NCBI GenBank assembly: GCA_947447945.1
Contig: CANFLR010000002.1
Location: 38,353 to 102,352, forward strand
Reading direction: 5' to 3'
From: Burkholderiaceae bacterium
Lineage (GTDB): Bacteria > Pseudomonadota > Gammaproteobacteria > Burkholderiales > Burkholderiaceae
DNA: 64,000 bases
Under the pieces are notes generated by a model, which saw only the letters and a program-made list of their open reading frames with translations, searched no databases and was not told where the DNA came from. Positions 8,439-17,833 of the stretch are shown here, in pieces (position 1 is the first letter of the stretch; every line of letters begins with the position of its first letter). The position numbers were made by a program, and so were the translations under genes.

Positions 8439-9431
8439 TTAGTCTGCATAGGCACCAGCTTTACGAATCACTGGGCCCCATTTATTGATTTCGGCATCAA
8501 GATGATTTTTAAGGCCAGCAGGAGTTGCTTTGCTTGGTGGAACGATTTCAATATTCGATTCTGCCAAGCGAGTTTTTACCTCTGGATCATTTAAAGCGGC
8601 ATTGAGCGCTTTATTAATTTTAGCGAGTACTGCTGGTGGGGTTCCTTTGGATACATACATACCATGCCAAACTTTAACGTCAAAACCTTTCAGGCCTTGC
8701 TCGTCCAGAGTCGGAATATTGGGCAGGGCTGAGAGGCGTTTGGGTGTTGTTACACCATAAGTTTTGACTAAGCCATCTTTGATGTAAGGCACTGTTTGAG
8801 TGGTTTGGTCACACAAGAGATCTACTTGACCGCCAAGCAGATCAGTTAGTGCTGGGCCGGTACCCTTATAAGGAACAGTGGTCAATTCGACGCCTTCTCG
8901 GGACATGAAGATTAATCCACAGAGCTGCGAAACTGCGCCAGGACCAGCGTTTGCTAAGGTGACTTTTTCTTTATTTGCCTTAATGTAGGCTTCGAGCTCT
9001 TTGAAGTTATTCGGTGGAAAATTCTTGCGACCGAGTAGCACCATTGGCACATCAACCACCTGACCAATATATTCAAAATCAGTCATTGGATCGAAGGGAA
9101 GTTTTTTATACAGCGCTGGTGCTGTAGCCATGCCCATATGGTGAATCAGGATCATATAGCCATCAGTAGGTGCGCGTGCAACACGGGCTGTAGCAATTGT
9201 TCCGCCGGCGCCAACAGTATTCTCAACAATCACTGTTTGGCCTAGGGATTTCCCCATGGGAATTGCAATCAAGCGCGCCACTGCATCAGTTGGTCCGCCA
9301 GCTGCAAAAGGGACAACCAAGGTGATCGGTTTATTTGGGTAGGGATCTGCTGCTAGTGCGCCCCCATTGATAAGGAGGGAGGCGGCAAAAAATGCGCCGA
9401 TGCCTGCCAATATAGAAGTACGTAATTTCAT
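8439..9431 (-). CDS. Bug/TctC-family periplasmic substrate-binding protein
   Basis: A 330-aa secreted binding protein of the tripartite tricarboxylate transporter family. The signal peptide (M-K-L-R-T-S-I-L-A-G-I ending A-L-A) is followed by Y-P-N-K-P-I-T-L-V-V-P-F-A-A-G-G-P-T-D, the hallmark opening of Bug proteins, and by V-E-N-T-V-G-A-G-G. The start at 9431 is chosen over an upstream ATG because a GGAG ribosome site lies just before it and the signal peptide begins there. It is the last gene of the MaoC/MmgE/CitE cluster, so a dicarboxylate or related organic acid is a reasonable guess. No TctA/TctB membrane genes are present. Confidence 0.85.
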   Translation of the reverse strand: MKLRTSILAGIGAFFAASLLINGGALAADPYPNKPITLVVPFAAGGPTDAVARLIAIPMGKSLGQTVIVENTVGAGGTIATARVARAPTDGYMILIHHMGMATAPALYKKLPFDPMTDFEYIGQVVDVPMVLLGRKNFPPNNFKELEAYIKANKEKVTLANAGPGAVSQLCGLIFMSREGVELTTVPYKGTGPALTDLLGGQVDLLCDQTTQTVPYIKDGLVKTYGVTTPKRLSALPNIPTLDEQGLKGFDVKVWHGMYVSKGTPPAVLAKINKALNAALNDPEVKTRLAESNIEIVPPSKATPAGLKNHLDAEINKWGPVIRKAGAYAD

Positions 9432-9524
9432 GATTAATCTCCGTTTGAATTCTGTCAATCGTACTGCTGGTGTCAATTTATTCGCTTCAAGTGATGATTT
9501 TGCCAGTATTTCTAGTTCAAGGAC

Positions 9525-10370
9525 CTAGTGTTTACCAGCAATCGCTAAGGTTCTTTGGGCCAAAAGTACAACGGGGCGGTCGATCATACGGCCATCTAGC
9601 TTCACTGCGCCGCCTTTAGAGCCTAAATCAGCCTCAACGACACGCTGCGCCCAACTTACTTCCGCATCGGTAGGCATAAAGGCCGCCTTGACCAGAGATA
9701 CCTGTTTCGGATGAATGCAGAGCTTAGCACTAAAGCCTAAGCGCTTGGCGCGTCGAGCATCATCTCCAATGCGATCAACATCGTCAGTTGATGTTGTAAC
9801 GCCATCAATAGGCGGGGCGATTTGCGCTAGCCGAGAAGCTAAAACAATTTGATAACGGGGGACTTGTAATTCAGTCTCTTGGACATCGCACACCATACCA
9901 AGGTCAGCCTGCAAATCAAGATTGCCTAAAGCGAGTCGAAGAACTTGGTTTGAGTTAGCGAGCTCTTTGAGTTTATCTAAGCCAAGCGCGGTTTCAATCA
10001 TGGGGATGATGGCGGTCTTTGGCAACATTTGCGCTGCCCCATTGATTTGATCTAAGGACTCACTCTTGGGAATGAGCAAACAGGCGAGGTCTAATTCTTG
10101 GGCTAGCATTAGATCAGCTGCATAAAATTTCGTACCAGGAGCGTTTGATCTGATGACCAGACGTCTTTTTTGTTCGCTTGTAAATTGTGGCCAGACCGTT
10201 CGAATTGCATTCCGAGCCATTTCCTTTTCTTCTTCTGGGACGGCATCTTCAAGGTCCAGAATCACGCCATCAGAACCACTATCGAGCGCCTTTGAAAAGC
10301 GCTCAGACCGAGTGCCGGGCACAAATAAAAAGGTGCTGCTAAAACCAAGAGGGGTATCAAGTGGATTCAT
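9525..10370 (-). CDS. HpcH/HpaI (CitE-like) CoA-ester lyase
   Basis: A 281-aa TIM-barrel lyase. The opening F-L-F-V-P-G-T-R-S-E-R-F and the metal/active-site segment G-V-I-L-D-L-E-D-A-V-P are diagnostic of the citrate lyase beta / malyl-CoA / citramalyl-CoA lyase family, as are R-S-N-A-P and the later A-L-G-N-L-D-L-Q-A-D-L-G. Such enzymes cleave 3-hydroxyacyl-CoA esters, for example citramalyl-CoA to acetyl-CoA and pyruvate. The frame is open further upstream into the MmgE/PrpD gene, but the ATG at 10370 gives the family-typical N-terminus and follows that gene by 16 bases. The exact substrate is inferred from the neighbouring hydratase. Confidence 0.8.
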   Translation of the reverse strand: MNPLDTPLGFSSTFLFVPGTRSERFSKALDSGSDGVILDLEDAVPEEEKEMARNAIRTVWPQFTSEQKRRLVIRSNAPGTKFYAADLMLAQELDLACLLIPKSESLDQINGAAQMLPKTAIIPMIETALGLDKLKELANSNQVLRLALGNLDLQADLGMVCDVQETELQVPRYQIVLASRLAQIAPPIDGVTTSTDDVDRIGDDARRAKRLGFSAKLCIHPKQVSLVKAAFMPTDAEVSWAQRVVEADLGSKGGAVKLDGRMIDRPVVLLAQRTLAIAGKH

Positions 10371-10386
10371 GGAGTGGTGCAGTCTA

Positions 10387-11778
10387 TTAAGAGCGTGGTA
10401 GCAAGAAGCCCATCTTGGACTCTTTACGAACATTCCACAAGAGATCAATTGCATGGTGCATTTCTGTTGGTGTGGCCCCACCGCTAAATGCTGCCAGACG
10501 CATGGCTTTGTCTGTAATTTCAGTGCGAGTCAGTGTATTGCCTGGATCGCCTTTAGGCTCATCAACCCGGCCTTCAAGGATCTGGCCTTCCTGCAGGTAC
10601 ACCCTGACCTTGCCAATCCAGCGTTGTGGATAGGCGCCGTCTACTTCGGGATCTAAAGTCATCGTGACCCGATCACGGAATAGGCAAATCGCATCATCAT
10701 GAAAATGCCGATCGAATTCCTGTAGACCGGCAAATTGATAGTGGGCAATTAAGGCCAGCACCGTACCCATCGAAAATTTAGACTGATGAACGGTGGTCGG
10801 ATCAGTGACTGGTCCCAAGACATCAATTGCACCTTGGTGTACCAAGGTCTCCACTTTGAGAATGTCACTGGGCTTCAGTTTATGGGCGAGCATCACTTGC
10901 AGTAGGGCGTCTGCAGCTGGATGGGTATGACGACATGATGCGTGATATTTGAAGCTGGTTTCTGCAATAGTCCAGCGGGTTCCCAGGCCATCAACCAATT
11001 TCCTTGGATCCGAATCAGTTGACATACCGGCGGCCATACCTTGCTTACCTTCCAAAATCTGCTGTGCACCCGTAAATCCCGCTTGGGCAATATAAGCAGA
11101 CATTAAGCCAGTAGCGGCGGCGTGGGCGGTATGCAATTGTTTTGAATCAGCGGCATCACGTAAAAATTCCCAAAGACCGGCAGACTGTGTTCCCGCCGAA
11201 CCAAAGGCATGCAACATTTGTTTGGGGTTTAGTTTGAGTAAGTGACCAGCAGTGGCAGCAGCAGCAAGGGTGCCAGCAGTGCCTGTGGTGTGAAAGACTT
11301 TGTAGTGCGAGCGACCCAAGAATTCACCAACCCGAATGCCCACTTCGTAACCAGCTACGGCAGCCGTGAGCATTTCTTCTCCAGAAGCGCCGAGAGCTTG
11401 CGCACAAGCAAGAGCTGGAGGGAATACCACGGTAGCTGGATGAAAGACCGAGCCATTATGTACATCATCTTGCTCAGCAACGTGCGATGCTGCAGCATTG
11501 GCCATGGCAGCTAAAAAGGGACTAGAGCCCTCGCGAGAAATCAGCACTTCTGCGGGGCCAGCATGTTTGCTGTTAAAGCCACTCATCTGTTGTGCAAACT
11601 GAGTAATGGTCTCTACAGGACGTGAACCTTTGCCTGCAATTGCCGAGCCAAACCAATCCACCAGCAAGTCTTCAGCGCGCTCAAGTACTGTGCTTGGGAT
11701 ATCTTGGGTTTTTAAATTGGCTGCAAAGCTGGCGAGCTCTTGAGAAAGGCGTGGAGTTGGCATGTGGAGCGTCTTCAT
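10387..11778 (-). CDS. MmgE/PrpD family protein (2-methylcitrate dehydratase / cis-aconitate decarboxylase fold)
   Basis: A 463-aa member of the MmgE/PrpD superfamily. Visible signatures are D-W-F-G-S-A-I-A-G near the N-terminus, A-A-A-S-H-V-A-E-Q-D-D-V-H-N-G-S-V-F-H-P and G-Y-E-V-G-I-R-V-G in the helical domain, and F-K-Y-H-A-S-C-R-H-T-H-P near the active site. Family members include 2-methylcitrate dehydratase, iminodisuccinate epimerase and cis-aconitate decarboxylase, so the reaction cannot be assigned from fold alone. It starts 3 bases after the stop of the hydratase gene, implying co-transcription. A role in the same C5/C6 acid pathway is likely. Confidence 0.8.
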   Translation of the reverse strand: MKTLHMPTPRLSQELASFAANLKTQDIPSTVLERAEDLLVDWFGSAIAGKGSRPVETITQFAQQMSGFNSKHAGPAEVLISREGSSPFLAAMANAAASHVAEQDDVHNGSVFHPATVVFPPALACAQALGASGEEMLTAAVAGYEVGIRVGEFLGRSHYKVFHTTGTAGTLAAAATAGHLLKLNPKQMLHAFGSAGTQSAGLWEFLRDAADSKQLHTAHAAATGLMSAYIAQAGFTGAQQILEGKQGMAAGMSTDSDPRKLVDGLGTRWTIAETSFKYHASCRHTHPAADALLQVMLAHKLKPSDILKVETLVHQGAIDVLGPVTDPTTVHQSKFSMGTVLALIAHYQFAGLQEFDRHFHDDAICLFRDRVTMTLDPEVDGAYPQRWIGKVRVYLQEGQILEGRVDEPKGDPGNTLTRTEITDKAMRLAAFSGGATPTEMHHAIDLLWNVRKESKMGFLLPRS

Positions 11779-11781
11779 TGG

Positions 11782-12657
11782 TTAAGCCAGCACTGCAGTG
11801 GCTTGCATGGTGAGCCAAGCTTCATGATCTTCAGCCCAAATCGAAATAGTTTTGCCACTGGGATCAGTTTCAAGATCGGGTTTAGCACTCACTTTGAAAA
11901 TATTGATATCAAAACTAGGGCGAATGGCGCGGAACTCAAAACGATTGAGCTTGCAGCCAGGAATGCTCTGGCGAACGAGGTCAACTAAGAGGGTGGCAAT
12001 TAGTGGGCCATGAACAATCAGGCCAGGATATCCTTCCACTTCAGTGACATATTTGCGATCGTAATGAATGCGATGACCATTAAAGGTGAGTGCTGAGTAG
12101 CGGAATAGAAAAACATCATCAGGCGTAATGGTCTTAGTCCACTTGGCATCACGAGGTGCTGGCATGGGCGCAACCGGTTTATCTTCTGGTCCCGGTGCAT
12201 CACGATAGACAATGTCATGCTCTTCAACTAGGGTCAAACCATTTTGATTGGAGACCTCATGTTTCACCACAACAAAAATTAAATCACCACTACGACCTGA
12301 TTTATGGGTAACCGACTCAATAGTAGAAAGACGTTTCACTTCATCGCCAATGCGAAGCGGTTCAAGCCATTGCACGCGACTCCCGGCCCACATGCGACGA
12401 GGTAACGGGACAGGCGGCAGAAAGCCGCCACGTTTCGGGTGGCCGTCAGGGCCGATGTCAGATTGGCGGGTATGGGGTAAAAAGTACAGCCAGTGCCACA
12501 GCTCAGGTAGAAAGTCCCCTTTATGGGGTTCAGGATCGGCGCGATCTAACGTGGCTGAGAGTGCTCTGACTGGTGCGGTGGTAATGGTGTCCTCGAGAGA
12601 CTCGGTCTTACCGAGCCATTCTTGAAGGTGGGTGATGGTTTGGGGTTCAATTCGCAT
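11782..12657 (-). CDS. MaoC-like acyl-CoA hydratase with FAS1-like dehydratase N-domain (mesaconyl/itaconyl-CoA hydratase type)
   Basis: A double hot-dog hydratase of about 291 aa. The N-terminal half (W-H-W-L-Y-F-L-P and G-F-L-P-P-V-P-L-P-R-R-M-W-A-G) is the FAS1-like dehydratase domain. The C-terminal half carries F-R-Y-S-A-L-T-F-N-G-H-R-I-H-Y-D with the catalytic-type Asn/His pair, then G-L-I-V-H-G-P-L. This architecture is that of mesaconyl-C4-CoA hydratase and relatives. A GGAG lies just before the ATG at 12657; an ATG at 12666 is also possible. It is the first gene of the run with MmgE/PrpD and a CoA-ester lyase. Confidence 0.75.
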   Translation of the reverse strand: MRIEPQTITHLQEWLGKTESLEDTITTAPVRALSATLDRADPEPHKGDFLPELWHWLYFLPHTRQSDIGPDGHPKRGGFLPPVPLPRRMWAGSRVQWLEPLRIGDEVKRLSTIESVTHKSGRSGDLIFVVVKHEVSNQNGLTLVEEHDIVYRDAPGPEDKPVAPMPAPRDAKWTKTITPDDVFLFRYSALTFNGHRIHYDRKYVTEVEGYPGLIVHGPLIATLLVDLVRQSIPGCKLNRFEFRAIRPSFDINIFKVSAKPDLETDPSGKTISIWAEDHEAWLTMQATAVLA

Positions 12658-12698
12658 AAGCTCCATTATGCCAATCTTGAGGGTCTTGAGCGCGCTCT

Positions 12699-14072
12699 TT
12701 AAGCCCCAATAAATAAGGAGCTAAGGTATATCAATAGACCTGCTACAGCTGATCCAGCCAGAACAGTCATCACGCCCTTCTGAAATTTAAATAGCGCAAT
12801 GCCTGCCAACAAGCAGACCACCATGGAGACCCAGGAGATTGGACCTGATAAGCCACGGGGTAAAAATACATGGTACGCAAAAAATAAACCTAGATTAGCA
12901 ATGACGCCAACAATGGCTGCCGTAATGGCGGTTAAGGGCGCAGTGAATCCTAGCTTGCCATGGGTGGATTCAATCAAAGGCCCGCCGACCAAGATAAAAA
13001 AGAAGGAGGGTAGAAAAGTAAACCACGTCGCGATAAAGGCACCTAAGGCGCCAAACCAAAATGGATTGGCGTTGCCAATCACATGTTGGATATGACCAGC
13101 GAGATAACCAACAAAAGCAACTACCATGATGAGTGGTCCAGGCGTGGTTTCTCCAAGTGCGAGACCATCAATCATTTGGCCCGCACTTAGCCATTGAAAT
13201 TGATCCACTGCACCTTGATAAACATAGGGCAATACTGCGTAGGCTCCCCCAAATGTAAGGAGGGCAGCCTTGGTAAAAAACCAAGCAATTTGTGGGTAGA
13301 GTGTTTTCCAGCCAAATAGGAGAATCAAGCCTGCTATCGGCAGTATCCAAAAGAGTGCAGCTACGAGTGAGTACCGGATGGTTTTCTGAATGCTAAATTG
13401 CGCATGAGCAGGCGTAGGTGAATGATCATCAATGATGGCTGGTGGGTTATTTTCTCCTGCGTTCGTAAGATGAGTAGTCTGCTGTTGAAAATATTGGGGA
13501 TATTTTTTCCCGCCCCAGATCCCGAGCATGGCTGCGATGGCAACGATCACCGGAAAGGCTAAATTGAGAATAAAAATCGCTAAGAAGGAGCCTAAGGCAA
13601 TCCACCGCAAGGCTTGATTATGGATCGTGCGCTTACCAATGCGAACCGCTGCGTGCAGGACGATTGCGGTGACGGCCGGTTTAATACCAAAGAAGATTGC
13701 AGCAATCCACGGAACCTGCCCAAAAGTAAGATAGACCCACGATAAGGCAATCAAAATAAAGAGTGATGGCAGAATAAACAAGGTGCCAGCGAGGATCCCA
13801 CCCCAACTTCGATGCATGAGCCAGCCAATATAAGTGACCAACTGTTGCGCTTCAGGCCCCGGTAGTAGCATGCAGTAATTGAGGGCATGTAAAAAGCGCC
13901 GCTCTGAAATCCAACGACGCTTTTCAACCACCTCTTGATGCAGCATAGCAATTTGTCCGGCAGGACCACCAAAACTAATGCAGCCTAATTTTGCCCAAAA
14001 CTTTAAAGCTTCTTTTAGTGCAATAGGATTTGGTGTCAATTGCCCAGAATTCAACTTACTCGCCCATTCCAC
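12699..14072 (-). CDS. chrA: ChrA chromate efflux transporter (two-domain, long form)
   Basis: A 457-aa inner-membrane protein with two homologous CHR halves. The N-half begins [18 protein letters not shown] and has [10 protein letters not shown]. The C-half repeats the theme in [17 protein letters not shown] and E-T-T-P-G-P-L. ChrA exports chromate using proton motive force. The reading frame overlaps the end of fabI by 17 bases and no later start fits, so the two genes are probably translationally coupled. No chrB-type regulator is adjacent. The link with fatty-acid synthesis is positional only. Confidence 0.88.
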   Translation of the reverse strand: MEWASKLNSGQLTPNPIALKEALKFWAKLGCISFGGPAGQIAMLHQEVVEKRRWISERRFLHALNYCMLLPGPEAQQLVTYIGWLMHRSWGGILAGTLFILPSLFILIALSWVYLTFGQVPWIAAIFFGIKPAVTAIVLHAAVRIGKRTIHNQALRWIALGSFLAIFILNLAFPVIVAIAAMLGIWGGKKYPQYFQQQTTHLTNAGENNPPAIIDDHSPTPAHAQFSIQKTIRYSLVAALFWILPIAGLILLFGWKTLYPQIAWFFTKAALLTFGGAYAVLPYVYQGAVDQFQWLSAGQMIDGLALGETTPGPLIMVVAFVGYLAGHIQHVIGNANPFWFGALGAFIATWFTFLPSFFFILVGGPLIESTHGKLGFTAPLTAITAAIVGVIANLGLFFAYHVFLPRGLSGPISWVSMVVCLLAGIALFKFQKGVMTVLAGSAVAGLLIYLSSLFIGA

Positions 14073-14838
14073 CCGCTACTTGGCTAAAGCCGTTATCAAC
14101 ATAGAGAATTTCAGCGGTAATGCCATTGGCCAAATCCGACAACAAGAATGATGCCGCATTACCAACATCATCAATGGTAACGTTGCGACGCATTGGCGCA
14201 GCTGCTTCAACTGCCCCTAGAATCTTGCCAAAGTCTTTAATACCTGAGGCTGCCAGCGTTTTAATAGGACCCGCAGAAATGCCATTCACCCGAATTCCCT
14301 TGGGTCCTAGTGAGTTGGCAAGGTAGCGCACTGAAGCTTCAAGTGATGCTTTTGCTAAGCCCATAGTGTTGTAGTGCGGCACAGTACGCATTGAGCCAAG
14401 GTAGGTTAGGGTCAGTAATGACGCATTGGGATTGAGCATCGGTAGTGCGGCTTTACCCATCGCTGGGAAGCTGTAAGCGGAAATGTCATGGGCAATACGA
14501 AACGCCTCGCGACTCAAGCCATCCAAGAAATCACCCGCAATCGCTTCGCGCGGGGCAAAACCAATGGCATGAACTAGGCCATCAAACTTTGGCCAGGTTT
14601 TGGCTAAATCCCGAAAGACTGCTTCAATTTGCTCATCACTACTGACGTCACAGTCAAAAATGAGCTCAGAGCTGAATTCTTTGGCAAAGTCAGTAATTCG
14701 CTCCTTAAAGCGGTCTCCTACGTAGGTAAAGGCCAATTCGGCCCCTTCGCGGTGGCAGGCCTTGGCAATGCCATACGCAATCGAGCGGTTAGAAAGTAGG
14801 CCGGTAATGAGGATTTTTTTGCCGGTGAGAAAGCCCAT
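14056..14838 (-). CDS. fabI: Enoyl-[acyl-carrier-protein] reductase (NADH), FabI
   Basis: A 260-aa short-chain dehydrogenase-type protein, the usual FabI length. It catalyses the final reduction of each fatty-acid elongation cycle. The N-terminus [20 protein letters not shown] is the FabI nucleotide-binding loop. The catalytic residues are present at Tyr146, Tyr156 and Lys163, the latter two within [10 protein letters not shown]. The gene diverges from yejA, leaving about 50 bases for both promoters, and overlaps chrA at its 3' end. Confidence 0.95.
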   Translation of the reverse strand: MGFLTGKKILITGLLSNRSIAYGIAKACHREGAELAFTYVGDRFKERITDFAKEFSSELIFDCDVSSDEQIEAVFRDLAKTWPKFDGLVHAIGFAPREAIAGDFLDGLSREAFRIAHDISAYSFPAMGKAALPMLNPNASLLTLTYLGSMRTVPHYNTMGLAKASLEASVRYLANSLGPKGIRVNGISAGPIKTLAASGIKDFGKILGAVEAAAPMRRNVTIDDVGNAASFLLSDLANGITAEILYVDNGFSQVAGGMGE

Positions 14839-14888
14839 GATGTGTCCTTTACTTCAAATGTGGTTTGCTATCTACAATTGTTGCATAT

Positions 14889-16757
14889 ATGTTCATTTAC
14901 ACCGCCTTCCGCCAAATTCGCTATTTTCTGCTGCTGGCCTTGCTAGCTGGGCTAGGTATCCATTTTGCCCAGGCTGCGCAGGGGATTTCTCAATATGGCA
15001 AACCCAAATATCCCGATGGATTTAGCTACTTTGACTATGTCAATCCCAATGCACCCCGGGGTGGAACCTTAACTTTGCCTAATCCAGGGCAAAGAACCAG
15101 CTTCGATAAGTTCAATCCTTTTACTTTGCGAGGAATTGCTGCGCCTGGGGTTGAGTTGATGTTTGAGTCACTGGCAGAAGGGAGTGCGGATGAAGTTTCT
15201 AGTGTCTATGGCCTTCTTGCTGAAGATATTCAAGTTGCCGCTGATCATAAGTCCGTGATCTTTCGGATCCGTGCGGCGGCGAAATTTTCAGACGGTACGT
15301 CGGTGACTGCGGCTGATGTGAAATACAGTTTTGACACCTTGATGGGTCCGCTTTCTCACCCACGCTACAAAACAACCTTTGCCGACATTACTCAAGCCGT
15401 CGTGTTATCTCCTCGCGAGATTCGCTTTGATTTTAAAAATACCAATACTGAGTTGCCCATCTTGGCTGGAACCTTGCCAATTTTTTCCCGCAACTGGGGC
15501 AAGAGGGCGGATGGCTCAACGATTCCATTTGATCAACTCGCATTTGAAATACCCATAGGTAGCGGACCTTATCTTGTTGAGTCTTTTAAAGCGGGTAAGT
15601 CGATTACCTTTAAAAGAAATCCGAACTATTGGGCTGATCACTTGGATAAGCCTTTAAATGTACGCGTAGGCTTTTATAACTTTGATCGAGTGCTTTATAA
15701 ACTCTACAGCGATGATGCGGTTCGTCTCGAGGCTTTTAAAGCGAGCGAGTTTGATGCCTTGGTGGAATATCGCGCCAAGATCTGGGCCAAGGGCTATGTG
15801 GGCTCAAAGTTTAATGACGGTACTTTATTAAAGAAGGCCTTTCTAAATCATAATGGTGCGGGTATGCAAGGATTTGCGATGAACTTGCGTCGCCCAATCT
15901 TTCGGGATCCTCGAGTACGGCAAGCATTAGGCTATGCGCTTGACTTCGAGTGGCTCAATCGCCAAATCTTTTTTGATCAGTATGGGCGCATTAACAGTTA
16001 TTTCACCAATAGTGATCTCGGAGCAAATTTTGATGGACCACGTAAGCCTACCGAAGCGGAGTTGAAGTTACTAAAACCCTTGAAGGCCCAGTATCCTCAG
16101 TGGGTGCCAGACGCTGTATTTGGACCAATGCCGCCTCCACCATCTACCGCAGCCCCAGGAAGTTTGCGGCTTAATTTGCGTAAAGCGAGAGACTTGTTGG
16201 CTGAAGCCGGTTGGCAATATCGTGATGGCGCTTTGCGCAATATTCAGGGTGAGCCTTTTCGCTTTGAAATGGTTGAGAATGGACCATTCTTTTTAAGAGT
16301 GATTTCGGCTTATATACGCAATCTTGAAAAATTAGGTATCCAGGCTGATGTCAGAACAAGTGACTTTGCCTTGCATCAAAAGCGCATGGATGAATATGAT
16401 TTCGATATGACGACGATTCGATTTCCAGACTCACAAAATCCCGGTAATGAGTTATGGGATCGCTTTGGTAGTCAGGCAGCCAAAGAGAAGGGTTCTGATA
16501 ACGTAATTGGGATCCAGTCGCCAGTAGTAGATGCTTTGGTTGCCGAAGTTACAAAAGCAAAAAACCGTGATGAACTGCGCGCCGCAACCCGCGCCCTAGA
16601 TCGAGTCTTGTGGAATAGTTACTTAGTAATTCCACAGTGGTACAACCCTACCCATCGAGTAGCTTTTCGCAAGGAGATGCACTACCCTGATCCGCCCTTG
16701 TATTACTCGGCCGAGCCGTGGATTATGCAAAATTGGTGGAAAGAGGAAGCTCGATAA
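14889..16757 (+). CDS. yejA: Peptide ABC transporter substrate-binding protein YejA
   Basis: A 622-aa periplasmic binding protein (SBP family 5). The signal peptide runs from M-F-I-Y-T-A-F-R-Q-I-R to H-F-A-Q-A. The mature start, Y-P-D-G-F-S-Y-F-D-Y-V-N-P-N-A-P-R-G-G-T-L, is typical of the YejA branch, which binds oligopeptides and microcin C-like compounds. The ATG at 14889 is preferred over a TTG at 14865 because it places basic residues just before the hydrophobic core. The gene overlaps yejB by one base and starts a four-gene importer operon. Confidence 0.88.
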   Translation: MFIYTAFRQIRYFLLLALLAGLGIHFAQAAQGISQYGKPKYPDGFSYFDYVNPNAPRGGTLTLPNPGQRTSFDKFNPFTLRGIAAPGVELMFESLAEGSADEVSSVYGLLAEDIQVAADHKSVIFRIRAAAKFSDGTSVTAADVKYSFDTLMGPLSHPRYKTTFADITQAVVLSPREIRFDFKNTNTELPILAGTLPIFSRNWGKRADGSTIPFDQLAFEIPIGSGPYLVESFKAGKSITFKRNPNYWADHLDKPLNVRVGFYNFDRVLYKLYSDDAVRLEAFKASEFDALVEYRAKIWAKGYVGSKFNDGTLLKKAFLNHNGAGMQGFAMNLRRPIFRDPRVRQALGYALDFEWLNRQIFFDQYGRINSYFTNSDLGANFDGPRKPTEAELKLLKPLKAQYPQWVPDAVFGPMPPPPSTAAPGSLRLNLRKARDLLAEAGWQYRDGALRNIQGEPFRFEMVENGPFFLRVISAYIRNLEKLGIQADVRTSDFALHQKRMDEYDFDMTTIRFPDSQNPGNELWDRFGSQAAKEKGSDNVIGIQSPVVDALVAEVTKAKNRDELRAATRALDRVLWNSYLVIPQWYNPTHRVAFRKEMHYPDPPLYYSAEPWIMQNWWKEEAR

Positions 16758-17833
16758 TGCAAGCACAAATGCGCTCTTATATTGTTAAACGTCTGCTGTT
16801 AATGATTCCTACTCTGTTGGGTGTGTTGACTTTGACTTTCGCAGTAGTGCAATTTGTACCGGGCGGTCCAGTCGAGCAAATGGTTTTGGAGCTCAAGGGG
16901 AAGGGCGAAGCCTCAGTTGGAGGCTCGGAATCTTCTGGCGCTGGTGCTACTTATCGTGGGCGACAAGGGGTTGATGCGAAGCGCTTGGAAGAGGTAAAGG
17001 CGCTCTACGGCTTTGATAAGCCCCCTCTAGAGCGTTACTTCATGATGCTAGGCCGTTTTGCAAGATTTGATTTGGGGCAAAGTTATTACCAGCATGAAAG
17101 CGTCTGGCAATTAGTGATTTCTAAGTTGCCGGTATCAATCAGCATTGGTTTGTGGACCTTCTTTATTACTTACTTGGTCTCGATTCCGCTGGGGATAGCG
17201 AAGGCGGTCCGTGATGGCACTCGTTTCGATACGGTCACTAGCAGCATTATTTTAGTAGGATATGCCATACCGGGTTTTGTACTGGGCGTACTTTTGTTAG
17301 TGCTTTTTGGTGGTGGAAGTTTCTTGCAAATTTTCCCCTTGCGAGGGCTTACATCTGATAACTGGAGCGATCTCAGTCTGATGGGCAAGGCCATGGATTA
17401 TCTCTGGCACTTGGTATTGCCAATTACGGCCACGGTACTAGGTAGCTTTGCAGTAATCACTATGCTTACAAAAAATTCTTTTTTGGAGGAGATTCGTAAG
17501 CAATATGTTTTGACTGCAAGAGCAAAAGGCCTCACTGAAAAACAAGTGCTCTGGAAGCATGTGTTTCGCAATGCCTTACTGCCCTTGGTTACTGGATTTC
17601 CAGCGGCCTTTATCGGCGCTTTCTTTACAGGCTCGTTATTAATTGAGACCTTGTTTTCCTTGGATGGTTTAGGTTTGTTGTCCTATGAGTCAGTGATGCG
17701 TCGTGATTACCCAGTTGTTTTAGGAACCTTGTACTTATTTACTTTAATTGGTTTATTTACGAAATTAATTTCTGATCTTTGTTATGTCTATGTTGACCCC
17801 CGAATTCAGTTTGGCGCTGGGGGTGGTTCATGA
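16757..17833 (+). CDS. yejB: ABC transporter permease YejB
   Basis: A 358-aa DppB-type permease. It opens M-Q-A-Q-M-R-S-Y-I-V-K-R-L-L-L-M-I-P-T-L-L-G-V, the usual first helix, has a long periplasmic insertion at about residues 40-90, and carries the cytoplasmic ATPase-coupling EAA loop in L-T-A-R-A-K-G-L-T-E-K-Q-V-L-W-K. The start at 16757 overlaps the yejA stop by one base (TAATG); a longer frame from 16718 would lie inside yejA. A 4-base ATGA overlap joins it to yejE. Confidence 0.92.
   Translation: MQAQMRSYIVKRLLLMIPTLLGVLTLTFAVVQFVPGGPVEQMVLELKGKGEASVGGSESSGAGATYRGRQGVDAKRLEEVKALYGFDKPPLERYFMMLGRFARFDLGQSYYQHESVWQLVISKLPVSISIGLWTFFITYLVSIPLGIAKAVRDGTRFDTVTSSIILVGYAIPGFVLGVLLLVLFGGGSFLQIFPLRGLTSDNWSDLSLMGKAMDYLWHLVLPITATVLGSFAVITMLTKNSFLEEIRKQYVLTARAKGLTEKQVLWKHVFRNALLPLVTGFPAAFIGAFFTGSLLIETLFSLDGLGLLSYESVMRRDYPVVLGTLYLFTLIGLFTKLISDLCYVYVDPRIQFGAGGGS

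Noticed and set aside
10371..10481. Extended N-terminus for the CitE-like lyase reaching into MmgE/PrpD
   Set aside because: Family members begin just before F-L-F-V-P-G-T-R-S; the extra 37 residues are MmgE/PrpD codons read in another frame.
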